NCBI RefSeq assembly: GCF_040290245.1
Contig: NZ_PSMQ01000001.1
Span: forward strand, 20,825-84,824
Reading direction: 5' to 3'
DNA from: Thermus_A sp040290245
GTDB lineage: Bacteria > Deinococcota > Deinococci > Deinococcales > Thermaceae
DNA length: 64,000 bases
The notes beneath the pieces are model-generated. The model saw only the letters and a program-made list of their open reading frames with translations, searched no databases and was not told where the DNA came from. Made by a program: the position numbers and the translations under genes. This document shows, one piece after another, positions 16,920-25,272 of the stretch. Position 1 is the first letter of the stretch; each line of letters begins with the position of its first letter.

Positions 16920-17636
16920 TTAAGACTTTCCGAAACGCTTTTCCTTAAGGACGAGCCCCACAAAGGTCCAAAGCCTTGGGGCCCGCCGCCAGCGCTTGGG
17001 GTCCAGCCCCACCCTGAGGAGCCACTCGAGGTGGAGCCTCTGCGCCCACTGGGGGGGGCGGCGGGCCTCCCCCGCCAGGACGTCCAGCGTTCCCCCCACG
17101 CCCATGGCCACCCGGGCCCCCAGGTGGGCTTTGTAGCGGTGGATAAAAGTTTCTTGCTTCTCCCCCAGGCCCACCAGAAGGAGATCGGGCCGGGCCTGGG
17201 CAATGGCTTCCACAACGGCTGCCTCTTCTTGGAAGAAGCCGTGGTGGGTTCCCACCACCACGCCGCCCAGCCTTTCCACCTCCTTGGCGGCCCGCTCGGC
17301 CACGCCGGGCCGAGCTCCTAGAAGGTAGACCCTGAGCCCGGGAAGGGCCCGCAGAAGCGCCAGGGTTAGGTCCACCCCCGTGACCCGCTCCGCGAGCTTT
17401 ACGCCCAAAAGGCTCCTGGCCGCCCAGAGGATGCCCACCCCGTCCGGGGTGACGAGCTCCGCCTCCTCTATGGCGCGTCTAAGCGCCGCGTCGCTTTGGG
17501 CCCGGACGGCGATCTCGGGGTTCAAGGTGACCACCTGGTGGGATTTGGGTTCTGCGAGGAAGCCTTTGATGCGGGTCAGGGCCCCTTGCATGTCCACGGG
17601 GTCTAGGGGAAGGCCGAGGAGGGTTAGCCGTTCCAT
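16920..17636 (-). CDS. WecG/TagA/CpsF-family glycosyltransferase (GT26)
   Basis: The 238-residue product has the family motifs TLNPEIAV (residues about 41-48), LVTPDGVGILWAAR near 66-79, ERVTGVDL and RVYLLGARPG. Relatives transfer N-acetylmannosamine(-uronate) or similar sugars to undecaprenyl-linked acceptors for surface polysaccharide. It has no membrane helix. The ATG at 17636 overlaps the end of the ComB-like gene. A frame continuing upstream through the N-run is an artefact of unknown bases. Confidence 0.88.
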   Translation of the reverse strand: MERLTLLGLPLDPVDMQGALTRIKGFLAEPKSHQVVTLNPEIAVRAQSDAALRRAIEEAELVTPDGVGILWAARSLLGVKLAERVTGVDLTLALLRALPGLRVYLLGARPGVAERAAKEVERLGGVVVGTHHGFFQEEAAVVEAIAQARPDLLLVGLGEKQETFIHRYKAHLGARVAMGVGGTLDVLAGEARRPPQWAQRLHLEWLLRVGLDPKRWRRAPRLWTFVGLVLKEKRFGKS

Positions 17637-18323
17637 GGCTCGAAACGGAAGGCGAATCGGTCCTGGGACAAGCCGTAGGCGTCCTTGGGGAANNNNNNNN
17701 NNNNNNNNNNNNNNNNNNNNNNNNNTGGCCCGGGCCAGATCCTCCGTCCGGCCCATCCGATAAAGCCGCTGCCCTTCTTGGCTTTGGAAAAGGGCTTCCT
17801 GCGGGTCGGGGAAGGCCTTGAGGAGGGCCGTTGCCAAGGCGTAGGCCCCTTCCCCCTCTGGGGCGAGTTTTCGCGCCAGGAAGCCCGCCGCTACCACCGC
17901 GCTCAGATAGGGCTCCCCTTCCCCTGCAGGCCTTATGGTCAGGGCCTTTTGGGCAAGGGTGGTGTAGACCGCGCGAGCGTTGCGAAAATTTCCGATATAC
18001 ACCTCCTTTTCCGCCGGGTTCAGGCTGGCCGCAAGCCCTGGGGCGAGGAGGGTGACCTCCCGGCCCTGGACCTCGAGGCTTTCCAGGGCCGAGAGGTCCA
18101 GGGTGGCGTGGAACCCCTCTGGGGGAAGCCCCTCCTTTTCCCCCAAAAGAACCCCCCCAAGAAGCCCTGCCACCTTGGGCCCCGGGGCCACCCAGACCGA
18201 CCGGGCCCCGCGGGCGAGGAGGAGGGTGAGGGCGCTTCCCGTAGGCAGGACCTCTACCAAAACCACCGGCCCCTGGGCGGGAAGGTGTGGGCAAAGGGCG
18301 ACCCGCAACACGCCGCCCATCAT
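17624..18323 (-). CDS. ComB-like protein (2-phosphosulfolactate phosphatase family), interrupted by an assembly gap
   Basis: The visible parts are MMGGVLRVALCPHLPAQ to about residue 199, then after 33 Ns the tail FPKDAYGLSQDRFAFRFEPWNG. This resembles the ComB family, which hydrolyses 2-phosphosulfolactate and related phosphonates, with matching VEVLPTGSALTLLLARGA and YIGNFRNARAV segments. The two sides are in different frames given 33 Ns, so the gap length is wrong by one or two bases; I treat this as assembly, not a frameshift. It is translated from a leaderless start beside the shared divergent promoter. Confidence 0.65.
17693..17725. other. Assembly gap (33 N)
   Basis: Unknown bases inside the ComB-like gene. 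To keep the frame the true length must be 2 modulo 3, for example 32 or 35. Confidence 0.99.
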
Positions 18324-18329
18324 ACCGGG

Positions 18330-18336
18330 TAGCCTA
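18330..18336. promoter_or_regulatory. Bidirectional -10 element TAGCCTA between comB-like gene and thiL
   Basis: The 19-bp intergenic space is six bases, TAGCCTA, six bases. Read forward TAGCCT is a -10 box seven bases before the thiL ATG; read backward TAGGCT is a -10 box seven bases before the comB-like ATG. Both mRNAs would be leaderless. Confidence 0.6.
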
Positions 18337-18342
18337 GGGGGG

Positions 18343-19282
18343 ATGCGAGTGGCCGGGCTGGGTGAACGCGGGCTCTTGGCGCTTCTGGCCCCTTTGGGCT
18401 ACCCCCAGGATGCCCCCTTGCCTCCGGGGGATGACGCCGGGGGGGTCTGGCTTGGGAAAAGGGGTCTTCTCTTAAAAACAGATGGGTTCCTCTACCGGGA
18501 GGTGGCCCTTAGGGGTATGGGGCCCTTTGAGGTGGGCTGGCGGGCGGTGGCGGCCACGGCCTCGGACCTCGTTGTGAAGATGGGCCGGCCTTTGGGCTTC
18601 ACCTTAGGGCTCTTTATACCCCCGGATTACCCGGTGGAGGAGGTCCTGGCCCTGGTCCGGGGGGCTGCGGCGGCGGCCCGGGCCCATGGGGCGGTGCTTT
18701 TGGGAGGGGATACGAACAAGGGTGAGGAGGTGGCCCTCACGGCGAGCGGGTATGCCCTGGCCCAAAGGCCCCTTCCGCGGGCGGGTGCCCCGGGGGACCT
18801 CGTCTACTTGGCTGGGGACCGCTGGGGGAAGACGGGAGCGGCCATANNNNNNNNNNNNNNNNNNNNNNNNNNNNNNNNNNNNNNNNNNNNCGCGGGCGAG
18901 GCTCGAGCTGCTCGCTTTGGCCAGGCTTTTGAAGGGAAGTGCGGATAGCTCGGACGGCCTGGCGGAGACCTTGTGGCAGCTTTCCGAGGGGCTCGGCCTG
19001 GGGGTGGAGCTGGAAGCCTTGCCCTTGTTCCCGGAGGTTTTGGCCTATGCCAAACGCGTGGCCTTTCCAGAAGGCCAAGAGGAGAAGGCGCTCTCCTTGG
19101 TTCTTTACGGTGGGGAGGAGTTTGAGGCCGTCCTTGTGGTTTCAAAGGAGAACGCGGGCCGCCTCGAGACCAAGGCCCGGCGCCTTGGCCTTCCCCTCTT
19201 CCGGGCGGGGTGGCTGACCGAGGGGGGAGGCGTGCGATTCAAACGGGTGGAGGTGGAGCGGCGGGGGTACGCCCACTTTTGA
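18343..19282 (+). CDS. thiL: Thiamine-monophosphate kinase, interrupted by an assembly gap
   Basis: ThiL phosphorylates thiamine monophosphate to the active diphosphate with ATP. The N-terminus GERGLLALLAPLG and LPPGDDAGG, the segment GWRAVAATASDL, and LLGGDTNKG near residue 127 are ThiL/AIR-synthase-fold motifs, and the C-terminal half after the gap has YGGEEFEAVL. A gap of 44 Ns lies in the middle; the two halves are one base out of frame, so the gap length is an estimate. The start is a leaderless ATG. Confidence 0.88.
18847..18890. other. Assembly gap (44 N)
   Basis: Unknown bases inside thiL. The frame on each side requires a length of 1 modulo 3, such as 43 or 46. Confidence 0.99.
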
Positions 19283-19283
19283 G

Positions 19284-19289
19284 TACAAT
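19284..19289 (+). promoter_or_regulatory. -10 box (TACAAT) for a leaderless hisC mRNA
   Basis: TACAAT begins two bases after the thiL stop and ends six bases before the hisC ATG, so the his genes can be transcribed separately from thiL. Confidence 0.6.
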
Positions 19290-19295
19290 GCCCCT

Positions 19296-20336
19296 ATGAC
19301 GGCCTTCAAGCCCCACCTCATGGGGCTTTCCCGGTATCCTTACACCCCCCTCGAGGCCCGGGTCAAACTGGACCAGAACGAGAGCCCCTTTGACCTTCCG
19401 GAGGCGCTGAAGCGCCAGGCCCTGGAGCGGATGGGACGGGTGGCCTGGAACCGTTACCCCTCCTTGGATGCGCGGGAGGTGCGCCAGGCCCTGGCCCGGC
19501 GCTGGGACTGGCCTCCCGAGGGGGTGGTGGTGGCCCCGGGGTCCAACCTTCTCATCCAGGCCCTGGTCCAGGCCGCCCGCCGCGTCTTGGACACCCTTCC
19601 CTCCTTTCCCCACTACGCCCATGCGGCCAGGCTGGCCGGAACGCCCTACCGGGCGGTCCTCCTAAGGCCGGAAGGGGAGGGTTTTGCCCTGGACCTCGAG
19701 GCCCTCCTCCTCCAGTTCACCGAAGGGGTCCTCTTCCTGGCCAACCCCCACGCCCCCACGGGGAGCCTATTTCCCCAGGAGGCGGTCTTGGCCCTGGCCG
19801 AGAGGGCTCAGGAGGTGGGGGGGCTTCTCGTGGTGGACGAGGCCTACCGGGAGTTCGCAGGGGTGGACCACCGGGCTCTGGCCCAGAAGAACCCGCATGT
19901 AGCGCTTTTGCGCACGTTTTCCAAGGCCTGGTCCTTAGGGGGGGTGCGGGCGGGGTATCTTATGGCCAGTCCGGAGGTGGCGGGGGTGATCCAGAACCTC
20001 CTCCCCCCTTTTGCCCTGCCCGTCCACACTACGGCGCTTCTCCTTTGTGTCCTCGAGGCCCCAGGCTACGTGGAGGAGGTGGTGCAGTACGTAAAAAGAG
20101 AGCGAGAAAGCCTTTACGAAGCCCTGAAGGCCCACCCCACCTGGAGGCCTTTAAGGAGCCACACCAACTTCCTCCTGGTCAGGACCCCGGATGCGCAAGA
20201 GGCCTTTCATAAGCTCCTCGCCCATGGGGTCCTGGTGCGCCGGCAGGACCACTACCCCCTCCTTTCTGGGGCCTTACGGGTAACGGTGGGAAGGGCGGAG
20301 GAGAACCGGGCTTTTCTGGAGGCGGCGTATGCGTGA
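19296..20336 (+). CDS. hisC: Histidinol-phosphate aminotransferase
   Basis: A 346-residue fold-type I PLP enzyme that makes histidinol phosphate from imidazole acetol phosphate and glutamate. Motifs: LDQNESPF at residues 25-32, PGSNLLIQAL near 81-90, NPHAPTG (150-156), VDEAYREF (180-187) and the PLP lysine K210 in TFSKAWSLGGVRAGY. It is followed by hisB with an 8-bp overlap and hisH, a partial his operon. Confidence 0.95.
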   Translation: MTAFKPHLMGLSRYPYTPLEARVKLDQNESPFDLPEALKRQALERMGRVAWNRYPSLDAREVRQALARRWDWPPEGVVVAPGSNLLIQALVQAARRVLDTLPSFPHYAHAARLAGTPYRAVLLRPEGEGFALDLEALLLQFTEGVLFLANPHAPTGSLFPQEAVLALAERAQEVGGLLVVDEAYREFAGVDHRALAQKNPHVALLRTFSKAWSLGGVRAGYLMASPEVAGVIQNLLPPFALPVHTTALLLCVLEAPGYVEEVVQYVKRERESLYEALKAHPTWRPLRSHTNFLLVRTPDAQEAFHKLLAHGVLVRRQDHYPLLSGALRVTVGRAEENRAFLEAAYA

Positions 20337-20913
20337 GGCCCGGGTGGAACGGGCCACGCGGGAGACATGGGTCCGGCTTAGGCTTGGTCTGGACGGGCCT
20401 TCCGGGGGGAAGGTGGAGACGGGCCTGCCCTTTTTGGACCATATGCTCTTCCAGCTCCAGACCCACGGCCGATTCCTCCTCGAGGTGGAGGCCAAGGGGG
20501 ATCTGGAGGTGGACGTCCACCACCTGGTGGAGGATGTGGGGATCGCCTTGGGCCTGGCCCTGAAGGAGGCCCTGGGCGAGGGGGTGGGCCTCGAGCGGTA
20601 CGGCCACGCCTACGCCCCCATGGACGAGACCCTGGTCCTTTGCGCCTTGGACCTTTCGGGTAGGCCTCACCTGGAGTTCCGCCCCGAGGAGTGGCCGGTG
20701 GAGGGCCATGCGGGGGGGGTGAACCACTACCACCTGCGGGAGTTCCTCCGGGGCCTGGTGAGCCACGCCCAGATCACCCTCCACCTTCGGCTCCTTTCGG
20801 GCCGGGAGGCGCACCACGTGATCGAGGCCAGCTTCAAGGCCTTGGCCCGGGCGCTTTACCAGGCCACCCGGATCACCCGGGAGGACCTGCCCTCGAGCAA
20901 GGGGAGGCTATGA
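20329..20913 (+). CDS. hisB: Imidazoleglycerol-phosphate dehydratase
   Basis: A 194-residue monofunctional HisB (no phosphatase domain) that dehydrates imidazoleglycerol phosphate. Metal-binding repeats are clear: PFLDHML near residue 34, DVHHLVEDVG near 62, the second-half EGHAGGVNHYHLREF near 124-138, and AHHVIEASFKALARAL near 162. Its ATG sits in the last codons of hisC and its stop overlaps hisH's ATG (ATGA). Confidence 0.96.
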   Translation: MREARVERATRETWVRLRLGLDGPSGGKVETGLPFLDHMLFQLQTHGRFLLEVEAKGDLEVDVHHLVEDVGIALGLALKEALGEGVGLERYGHAYAPMDETLVLCALDLSGRPHLEFRPEEWPVEGHAGGVNHYHLREFLRGLVSHAQITLHLRLLSGREAHHVIEASFKALARALYQATRITREDLPSSKGRL

Positions 20914-21506
20914 AGGCCCTCCTCATCGACTACGGTTCGGGGAATCTCAGGAGCGCGGCCAAAGCCCTGGAGGCCGCAGGGTTTTCCGTCGCCGTCTCCA
21001 AGGACCCCCGTGCGGCCCGGGGGGCGGATCTTTTGGTCCTTCCGGGCCAGGGGCATTTCGGCCAGGTGATGCGGGCCTTCCGCGCCTCAGGGTTTTTGGA
21101 GGAGGTCCTTGGCCACCTGGAGCGGGGCCTGCCTTTTCTGGGCATCTGCGTGGGGATGCAGATCCTTTACCAGGCCTCGGAGGAGGCTTTGGACGAAGGG
21201 GGTCTTGGCCTGTTTGAAGGAAGGGTTCTTCGCTTCCAAAAGGGGCGGGTTCCCCAGATGGGCTGGAACCGGGTCTGGTTCGAGGGGGCCTTCGAGGAGC
21301 TTTCCGGAGCCTTTTTTTACTACGCCAACTCCTACTACGGTCCCCTCACTCCTTACAGCCTGGGGAAGAGCGAGTACGAGGGAACGGTCTATACCGCCCT
21401 CCTCGCCCGGGAAAACCTCCTCGCCCCCCAGTTCCACCCGGAAAAAAGCGGCCGGGCGGGGCTGGCCTTTTTACGCCTGGTGCTTCGCCACTTCCAAGTC
21501 CTTTAG
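20910..21506 (+). CDS. hisH: Imidazole glycerol phosphate synthase, glutaminase subunit
   Basis: A 198-residue class I glutamine amidotransferase that supplies ammonia to HisF. Catalytic residues are C80 (FLGICVGMQ), H176 and E178 (QFHPEKSG). The start MKALLIDYGSGNLRS is the family N-terminus and overlaps hisB by 4 bp. hisF is not in the window. The 3' end overlaps the convergent sugar-kinase gene by 36 bp. Confidence 0.95.
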   Translation: MKALLIDYGSGNLRSAAKALEAAGFSVAVSKDPRAARGADLLVLPGQGHFGQVMRAFRASGFLEEVLGHLERGLPFLGICVGMQILYQASEEALDEGGLGLFEGRVLRFQKGRVPQMGWNRVWFEGAFEELSGAFFYYANSYYGPLTPYSLGKSEYEGTVYTALLARENLLAPQFHPEKSGRAGLAFLRLVLRHFQVL

Positions 21507-22397
21507 GCGGATGAGCCTTCCTTGGGCACCCACCTCGGTGGTGGCCAGGGCACCGGCTTTGTTCGCCATCCGGGCTGCTTCCACCGGGGTTTTGCCCGAA
21601 AGGACCGCATGGGCAAAGGCGGCGGTGTAGGCGTCCCCTGCCCCGGTGGAGTCCACCGCCTCCTCCACCGGGTAGGGTTCCACGAGCTCCTCCCCTTCCG
21701 GCGTGACCACGATGGACCCCATGGCCCCCACCTTGATGGCCAGATGGGTGAAGCCCTCCTTCCGCAGGGCCTCCACCCCTTGGGACAGGGAGGGGGTCCT
21801 GGTGAGGGCAAGGAGCTCCCCTTGGTTCATAAGGAGCCAGTCCACCCCCCGAAGGGGCTTCAAAAGCTCCTGGCCCGCCGCCTGAACCGCCCCACTGCCC
21901 AGGTCGGCAAAGATTTTGAGGCTCCGCTTTCGTGCCGCCTCCAGGGCCTCTACGGCGTAGGCCCGCTGGGGCCCCCCCACCAGGGCGTAGGCCGAGAGGA
22001 CCAGGGCATCCACCTGGTCCAGGTACCGGGGCTTGAACCCCGCAGGGTCCAGGTACCGGCTGGCCCCTTCCGAACTCACCATGGCCCGCTTCCCCCCCGG
22101 GACGAGGAAGAGCAAAACGGTGGAGGTGGGGTGCTCCGGGTCCACCTGGAGGTGGCTCAGGTCCACCCCCGTGGCCTCGAGGGTGGCCAGGGCGATGGGC
22201 CGGAAGGCATCCTCCCCCACGCGGCCCGCCAAATAGACCCGGTGCCCCAGGCTGGCGAGCTGGGCGGCCAGGGTTCCCCCGGCCCCCCCGGGCTTCATTA
22301 AGGCCCGGCGGGCGGGGATCTCCTCCCCAGGTTCGGGAATCCGGTCCAGAAAATAAAGCAGGTCCACCGATACATCGCCTAGGACAAAGAAGCGCAT
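21471..22397 (-). CDS. PfkB-family carbohydrate kinase
   Basis: A 308-residue ribokinase-fold sugar or nucleoside kinase. PfkB signature 1 is present near PGGAGGTLAAQLASLG (residues about 36-51), and signature 2 with the catalytic aspartate near residue 250 (DSTGAGDAYTAAF). The substrate is not evident. A GGGGGGAG ribosome site precedes the ATG. The gene is convergent with hisH and overlaps it. Confidence 0.85.
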   Translation of the reverse strand: MRFFVLGDVSVDLLYFLDRIPEPGEEIPARRALMKPGGAGGTLAAQLASLGHRVYLAGRVGEDAFRPIALATLEATGVDLSHLQVDPEHPTSTVLLFLVPGGKRAMVSSEGASRYLDPAGFKPRYLDQVDALVLSAYALVGGPQRAYAVEALEAARKRSLKIFADLGSGAVQAAGQELLKPLRGVDWLLMNQGELLALTRTPSLSQGVEALRKEGFTHLAIKVGAMGSIVVTPEGEELVEPYPVEEAVDSTGAGDAYTAAFAHAVLSGKTPVEAARMANKAGALATTEVGAQGRLIRLKDLEVAKHQA

Positions 22398-22423
22398 TCA
22401 CTCCCCCCTTCGGTTTTGCCCTC

Positions 22424-22464
22424 ACTATACCGCAAGGGCAGGCTTCCCTTTAGGGGGAGTATAC
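22424..22464 (-). promoter_or_regulatory. Two possible -10 boxes for the PfkB kinase
   Basis: On the minus strand TATACT (22464-22459) and TATAGT (22429-22424) lie between the PaaK-like and kinase genes. The second sits 27 bases from the ATG, which fits an SD-led start. No good -35 box pairs with either. Confidence 0.35.
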
Positions 22465-22506
22465 CGGTCCTTTATGAGAAAGTTATAACAAGCTTACGCG
22501 AAGGCC

Positions 22507-23640
22507 TCAGAACCGGTGGTCCAAAAGAAGGGGGCCGGAAAGGCCTGGTTCCGCCAACACCTCGTCCACCTTGAGCCCAGTCGCCCTCTGGATGGCCTCG
22601 AGGAGCCCCTCGGGCACACGGTCGGCCTTGATCTTAAGGACCAGCTTATCCGTTCCCCCCTCCTTCTTTTCCACCACCACCTGGAAGCCCCTGGCCTCCA
22701 GGCCGAACCCTGCCAGGAGGGGGGCGAGCTCCGTGGGGTAGAGCTTCACCCCTTTGACCTTGACCATGGTGTCTGTCCGGCCGAAGACACCGCGGGGAAG
22801 GACGAGGCGGCCATTTCTCCGCTCGGCCACCGCCAGGTCCCCGGTGCGGAAGCGGAGCATGGGCATGAGGGTGCGGCTTAAAGCGGTGACCACGAGCTCC
22901 CCCTTCTCCCCTTCCAAAGGCCTTAGGGTTTCCGGGTCCAGGACCTCTAGGATGGCCATCTCCGGGATCTCCCAAAGCCCGTCCTTCGCCAAGGTCTCCC
23001 CGGCCACGATGCCGAGCTCGCTCGTCCCATAGGCATCCAGGGCCACACCCCCCAGGAGGGCCTCGAGCCTTTCCCGGTACCCCGGCACCGAGGTGAAGGG
23101 CTCTCCCCCCGCCAAAAGGAGGCTGAACCGCCCCCCCAGCTGAGCGATGCGCAGGGCGAAGGAAGGATTGGTCACCAGGACGTCAAACCGGTACTTTTCC
23201 TGAAGTTCCACGATCCTTTCCGCCTCCCCAGGCCCGTGGGGAAGGACCAGGTTCCCCGCCTCCCAAAGGGCCTGATGAAAGAGCCACCCCCCGGCGAAGA
23301 CGTGGTAGCTGAAGGCCACCAGGACCTTTTTCCCCACGAGGCCAAGCCTTTGGTACATCCGGGCCAGGGCCGCCTTCTGGTAGGCCAGGTCCTCCTGGGA
23401 GAGGTACTCGGGCATCCAGCCCAGAAGGGGGCTCGGGGTGAGGTGCATCAGGCTCGCCCCCGGGGGAGGGAGGGGGTTGGCCTTTAGATAGGCCAGCCAC
23501 TCCTCCCGGGTGGTCGGGGGAAGATGGGGGAGGTCCTTGAGGGTGATGCGCTCAGGGTCCAGATCCTTAAGCTTCTCCCGGTAGACGGGGTGGGCCTTGG
23601 CCCGTCGGAGGATCTCTTTAAACCGAGCTTCCCGGTCCAT
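22507..23640 (-). CDS. PaaK-like acyl-CoA ligase homologue lacking the ATP P-loop
   Basis: A 377-residue member of the phenylacetate-CoA ligase branch of adenylating enzymes. Later core motifs are kept: DAYGTSELG, LRFRTGDLA and FGRTDTMVKVKG. The glycine-rich SSGTTGKP motif that grips ATP should lie near residue 75, but the sequence there is MHLTPSPLLGWMPEYLS. It may bind an acyl substrate without normal adenylation, or be a divergent enzyme. The start at 23640 has an AAAGGAGG ribosome site and a TATAAT -10 box (23664-23659) just upstream, at the end of purK. Confidence 0.7.
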   Translation of the reverse strand: MDREARFKEILRRAKAHPVYREKLKDLDPERITLKDLPHLPPTTREEWLAYLKANPLPPPGASLMHLTPSPLLGWMPEYLSQEDLAYQKAALARMYQRLGLVGKKVLVAFSYHVFAGGWLFHQALWEAGNLVLPHGPGEAERIVELQEKYRFDVLVTNPSFALRIAQLGGRFSLLLAGGEPFTSVPGYRERLEALLGGVALDAYGTSELGIVAGETLAKDGLWEIPEMAILEVLDPETLRPLEGEKGELVVTALSRTLMPMLRFRTGDLAVAERRNGRLVLPRGVFGRTDTMVKVKGVKLYPTELAPLLAGFGLEARGFQVVVEKKEGGTDKLVLKIKADRVPEGLLEAIQRATGLKVDEVLAEPGLSGPLLLDHRF

Positions 23641-23659
23641 TGCGCCTCCTTTGCCGGAA

Positions 23660-24736
23660 TTATACAAGGCCTTCCAGCGCCTTGAGCCCCTCCTCCCGCT
23701 CTGCCTCGCTTTGGGCAAGGAGGGTGATGTGCCCCACCTTCCGCCCCGGCTCGACCTCCTTCCCGTACCAGTGGAAGTGGGCCCCCGGAACCTTGAGGAC
23801 CCGGGCGAAGTCGGGCCTTTTTCCGATGAGGTTCAGCATGGCGCTGTACCCTCTGGGCCTAGTGCTGCCCAGGGGAAGGCCCAGGATGGCCCGGAGGTGG
23901 TTTTCAAACTGGCTGGTCTCCGCCCCTTCGATCGTCCAGTGGCCCGAGTTGTGGACCCGGGGGGCCATCTCGTTGAAAAGCAGCTCCCCCTTCACCTGGA
24001 AGAACTCCACCGTTAGGACCCCCACGTAGTCCAAGGCCAAAAGGGCCTGCTCGAGGTAGGCCTCGGCCTTGGCCTGGAGGCCAGGGGGCGTGGGGGCGGG
24101 GGCGAGGCTTTGGCGGAGGATCCCTCCTTGGTGGCGGTTTTCCACCAGGGGATAGAAGGCCAGGCCTCCGTCCTTACCCCGCACGGCGATCAGGGAGACC
24201 TCCCGGTCAAAGGGGACAAGGGCCTCCAGGATCAGCCCTTTCCCGCCCAGGGCAAAAAGGGCCTCCTCCGCTTCCTTCTCCGTGCGGACAAGGGCCTGCC
24301 CCTTGCCGTCGTATCCGCCCCGGCGGGTCTTTAAAAAGGCGGGGAGGCCCACCCTGGCCAGGCCCGCCCGTAGGTCCTCGAGGCCTTCCACAGGGTGAAA
24401 GGCCGGGGTGGGCACGCCTAGGCTCTGGAAGAACCGCTTTTCCAAAAGGCGATCCTGGGCGATCTCCAGCGCCTTAAGAGGGGGGTGGATGGGTAGGCCC
24501 TTTAGGGCCTGGACCGGCTCTACGGGTACGTTTTCGAACTCATAGGTCAAAAGGTCAAGCCCCTCGGCGAAGCGCAAAAGGGCTTCCTCCTGGTACCTTC
24601 CCACGAAAAGCGGCCCCACCTGGCCTGCGCAGGCCGTGTCCGAAGGGTCAAAGAAGCGGAAGGAAAGCCNNNNNNNNNNNNNNNNNNNNNNNNNNNNNNN
24701 NNNNNNNNNNNNNNNNNNNNAAATGCCGATCCTCAT
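23660..24736 (-). CDS. purK: N5-carboxyaminoimidazole ribonucleotide synthase, N-terminus in an assembly gap
   Basis: PurK joins aminoimidazole ribonucleotide with bicarbonate using ATP, in purine synthesis. The 358-residue ATP-grasp protein shows DLLTYEFENVP, KTRRGGYDGKGQ, EFDREVS-type VPFDREVSLIAVR, and FNEMAPRVHNSGHWT with metal ligands. Only MRIGI precedes a 51-base gap; the missing 17-18 residues should be the nucleotide-fold GGGQLGR segment. The ATG overlaps the purE stop by 4 bp. Confidence 0.93.
   Translation of the reverse strand: MRIGIXXXXXXXXXXXXXXXXXXLSFRFFDPSDTACAGQVGPLFVGRYQEEALLRFAEGLDLLTYEFENVPVEPVQALKGLPIHPPLKALEIAQDRLLEKRFFQSLGVPTPAFHPVEGLEDLRAGLARVGLPAFLKTRRGGYDGKGQALVRTEKEAEEALFALGGKGLILEALVPFDREVSLIAVRGKDGGLAFYPLVENRHQGGILRQSLAPAPTPPGLQAKAEAYLEQALLALDYVGVLTVEFFQVKGELLFNEMAPRVHNSGHWTIEGAETSQFENHLRAILGLPLGSTRPRGYSAMLNLIGKRPDFARVLKVPGAHFHWYGKEVEPGRKVGHITLLAQSEAEREEGLKALEGLV
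24670..24720. other. Assembly gap (51 N)
   Basis: Unknown bases near the start of purK; the length keeps the reading frame. Confidence 0.99.
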
Positions 24737-25224
24737 CCTTCCCTCGGGTCCGGCTGGGCCAAGACGGCCTCGGTTCTGGCCTTGCGGTAGGCCTTGACCC
24801 GTTCCAGGTACTCGGGGTGCTTAAGCCCCACGATGCTCGCAGCGAGAAGCGCGGCGTTCACCGCCCCCGCCTTGCCGATGGCCAGGGTGCCCACGGGGAT
24901 GCCCGCGGGCATTTGGACGATGGAAAGAAGGGAGTCCAGCCCCCTCAGGGCCTGGCTTTCCACCGGGACCCCTAAGACGGGCAGGGGGGTGTGGGCCGCA
25001 GTCATGCCGGGCAGATGGGCAGCACCCCCGGCCCCCGCGATGAGGACCAGAAGCCCCCGCTCTTCCGCGGTCTTGGCGTACTCCGCCATCAGGTCTGGGG
25101 TGCGGTGGGCCGAGACCACCCGGACCTCGTAGGGCACGCCCAGCTCGTCCAGGGTCTCGGCCGCGTGCCTTAGGGTTTCCCAGTCGGACCTCGAGCCCAT
25201 GATCACGCCAACCAAAGGCCGCAT
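24733..25224 (-). CDS. purE: N5-carboxyaminoimidazole ribonucleotide mutase
   Basis: The 163-residue class I PurE moves the carboxyl group made by PurK to carbon 4 of the imidazole ring. Motifs: GSRSDW (10-15), the catalytic SAHRTPDLM near residue 42, and AGAGGAAHLPGM near 66-77. The ATG at 25224 is chosen over upstream starts because the protein begins directly with the first beta strand and a TACAAT box (25238-25233) lies eight bases upstream. Confidence 0.96.
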   Translation of the reverse strand: MRPLVGVIMGSRSDWETLRHAAETLDELGVPYEVRVVSAHRTPDLMAEYAKTAEERGLLVLIAGAGGAAHLPGMTAAHTPLPVLGVPVESQALRGLDSLLSIVQMPAGIPVGTLAIGKAGAVNAALLAASIVGLKHPEYLERVKAYRKARTEAVLAQPDPREG

Positions 25225-25272
25225 CGTACCGGATTGTACCAGAGGCCTCTTCCGTGATAGGCCTGAAGGGGT

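Noticed and set aside
16920..18323. One long frame joining the ComB-like protein and the WecG-type transferase
   Set aside because: It is open only because unknown bases at 17693-17725 hide any stop. On the right of the gap the real ComB frame ends at 17624 and the transferase has its own ATG at 17636.
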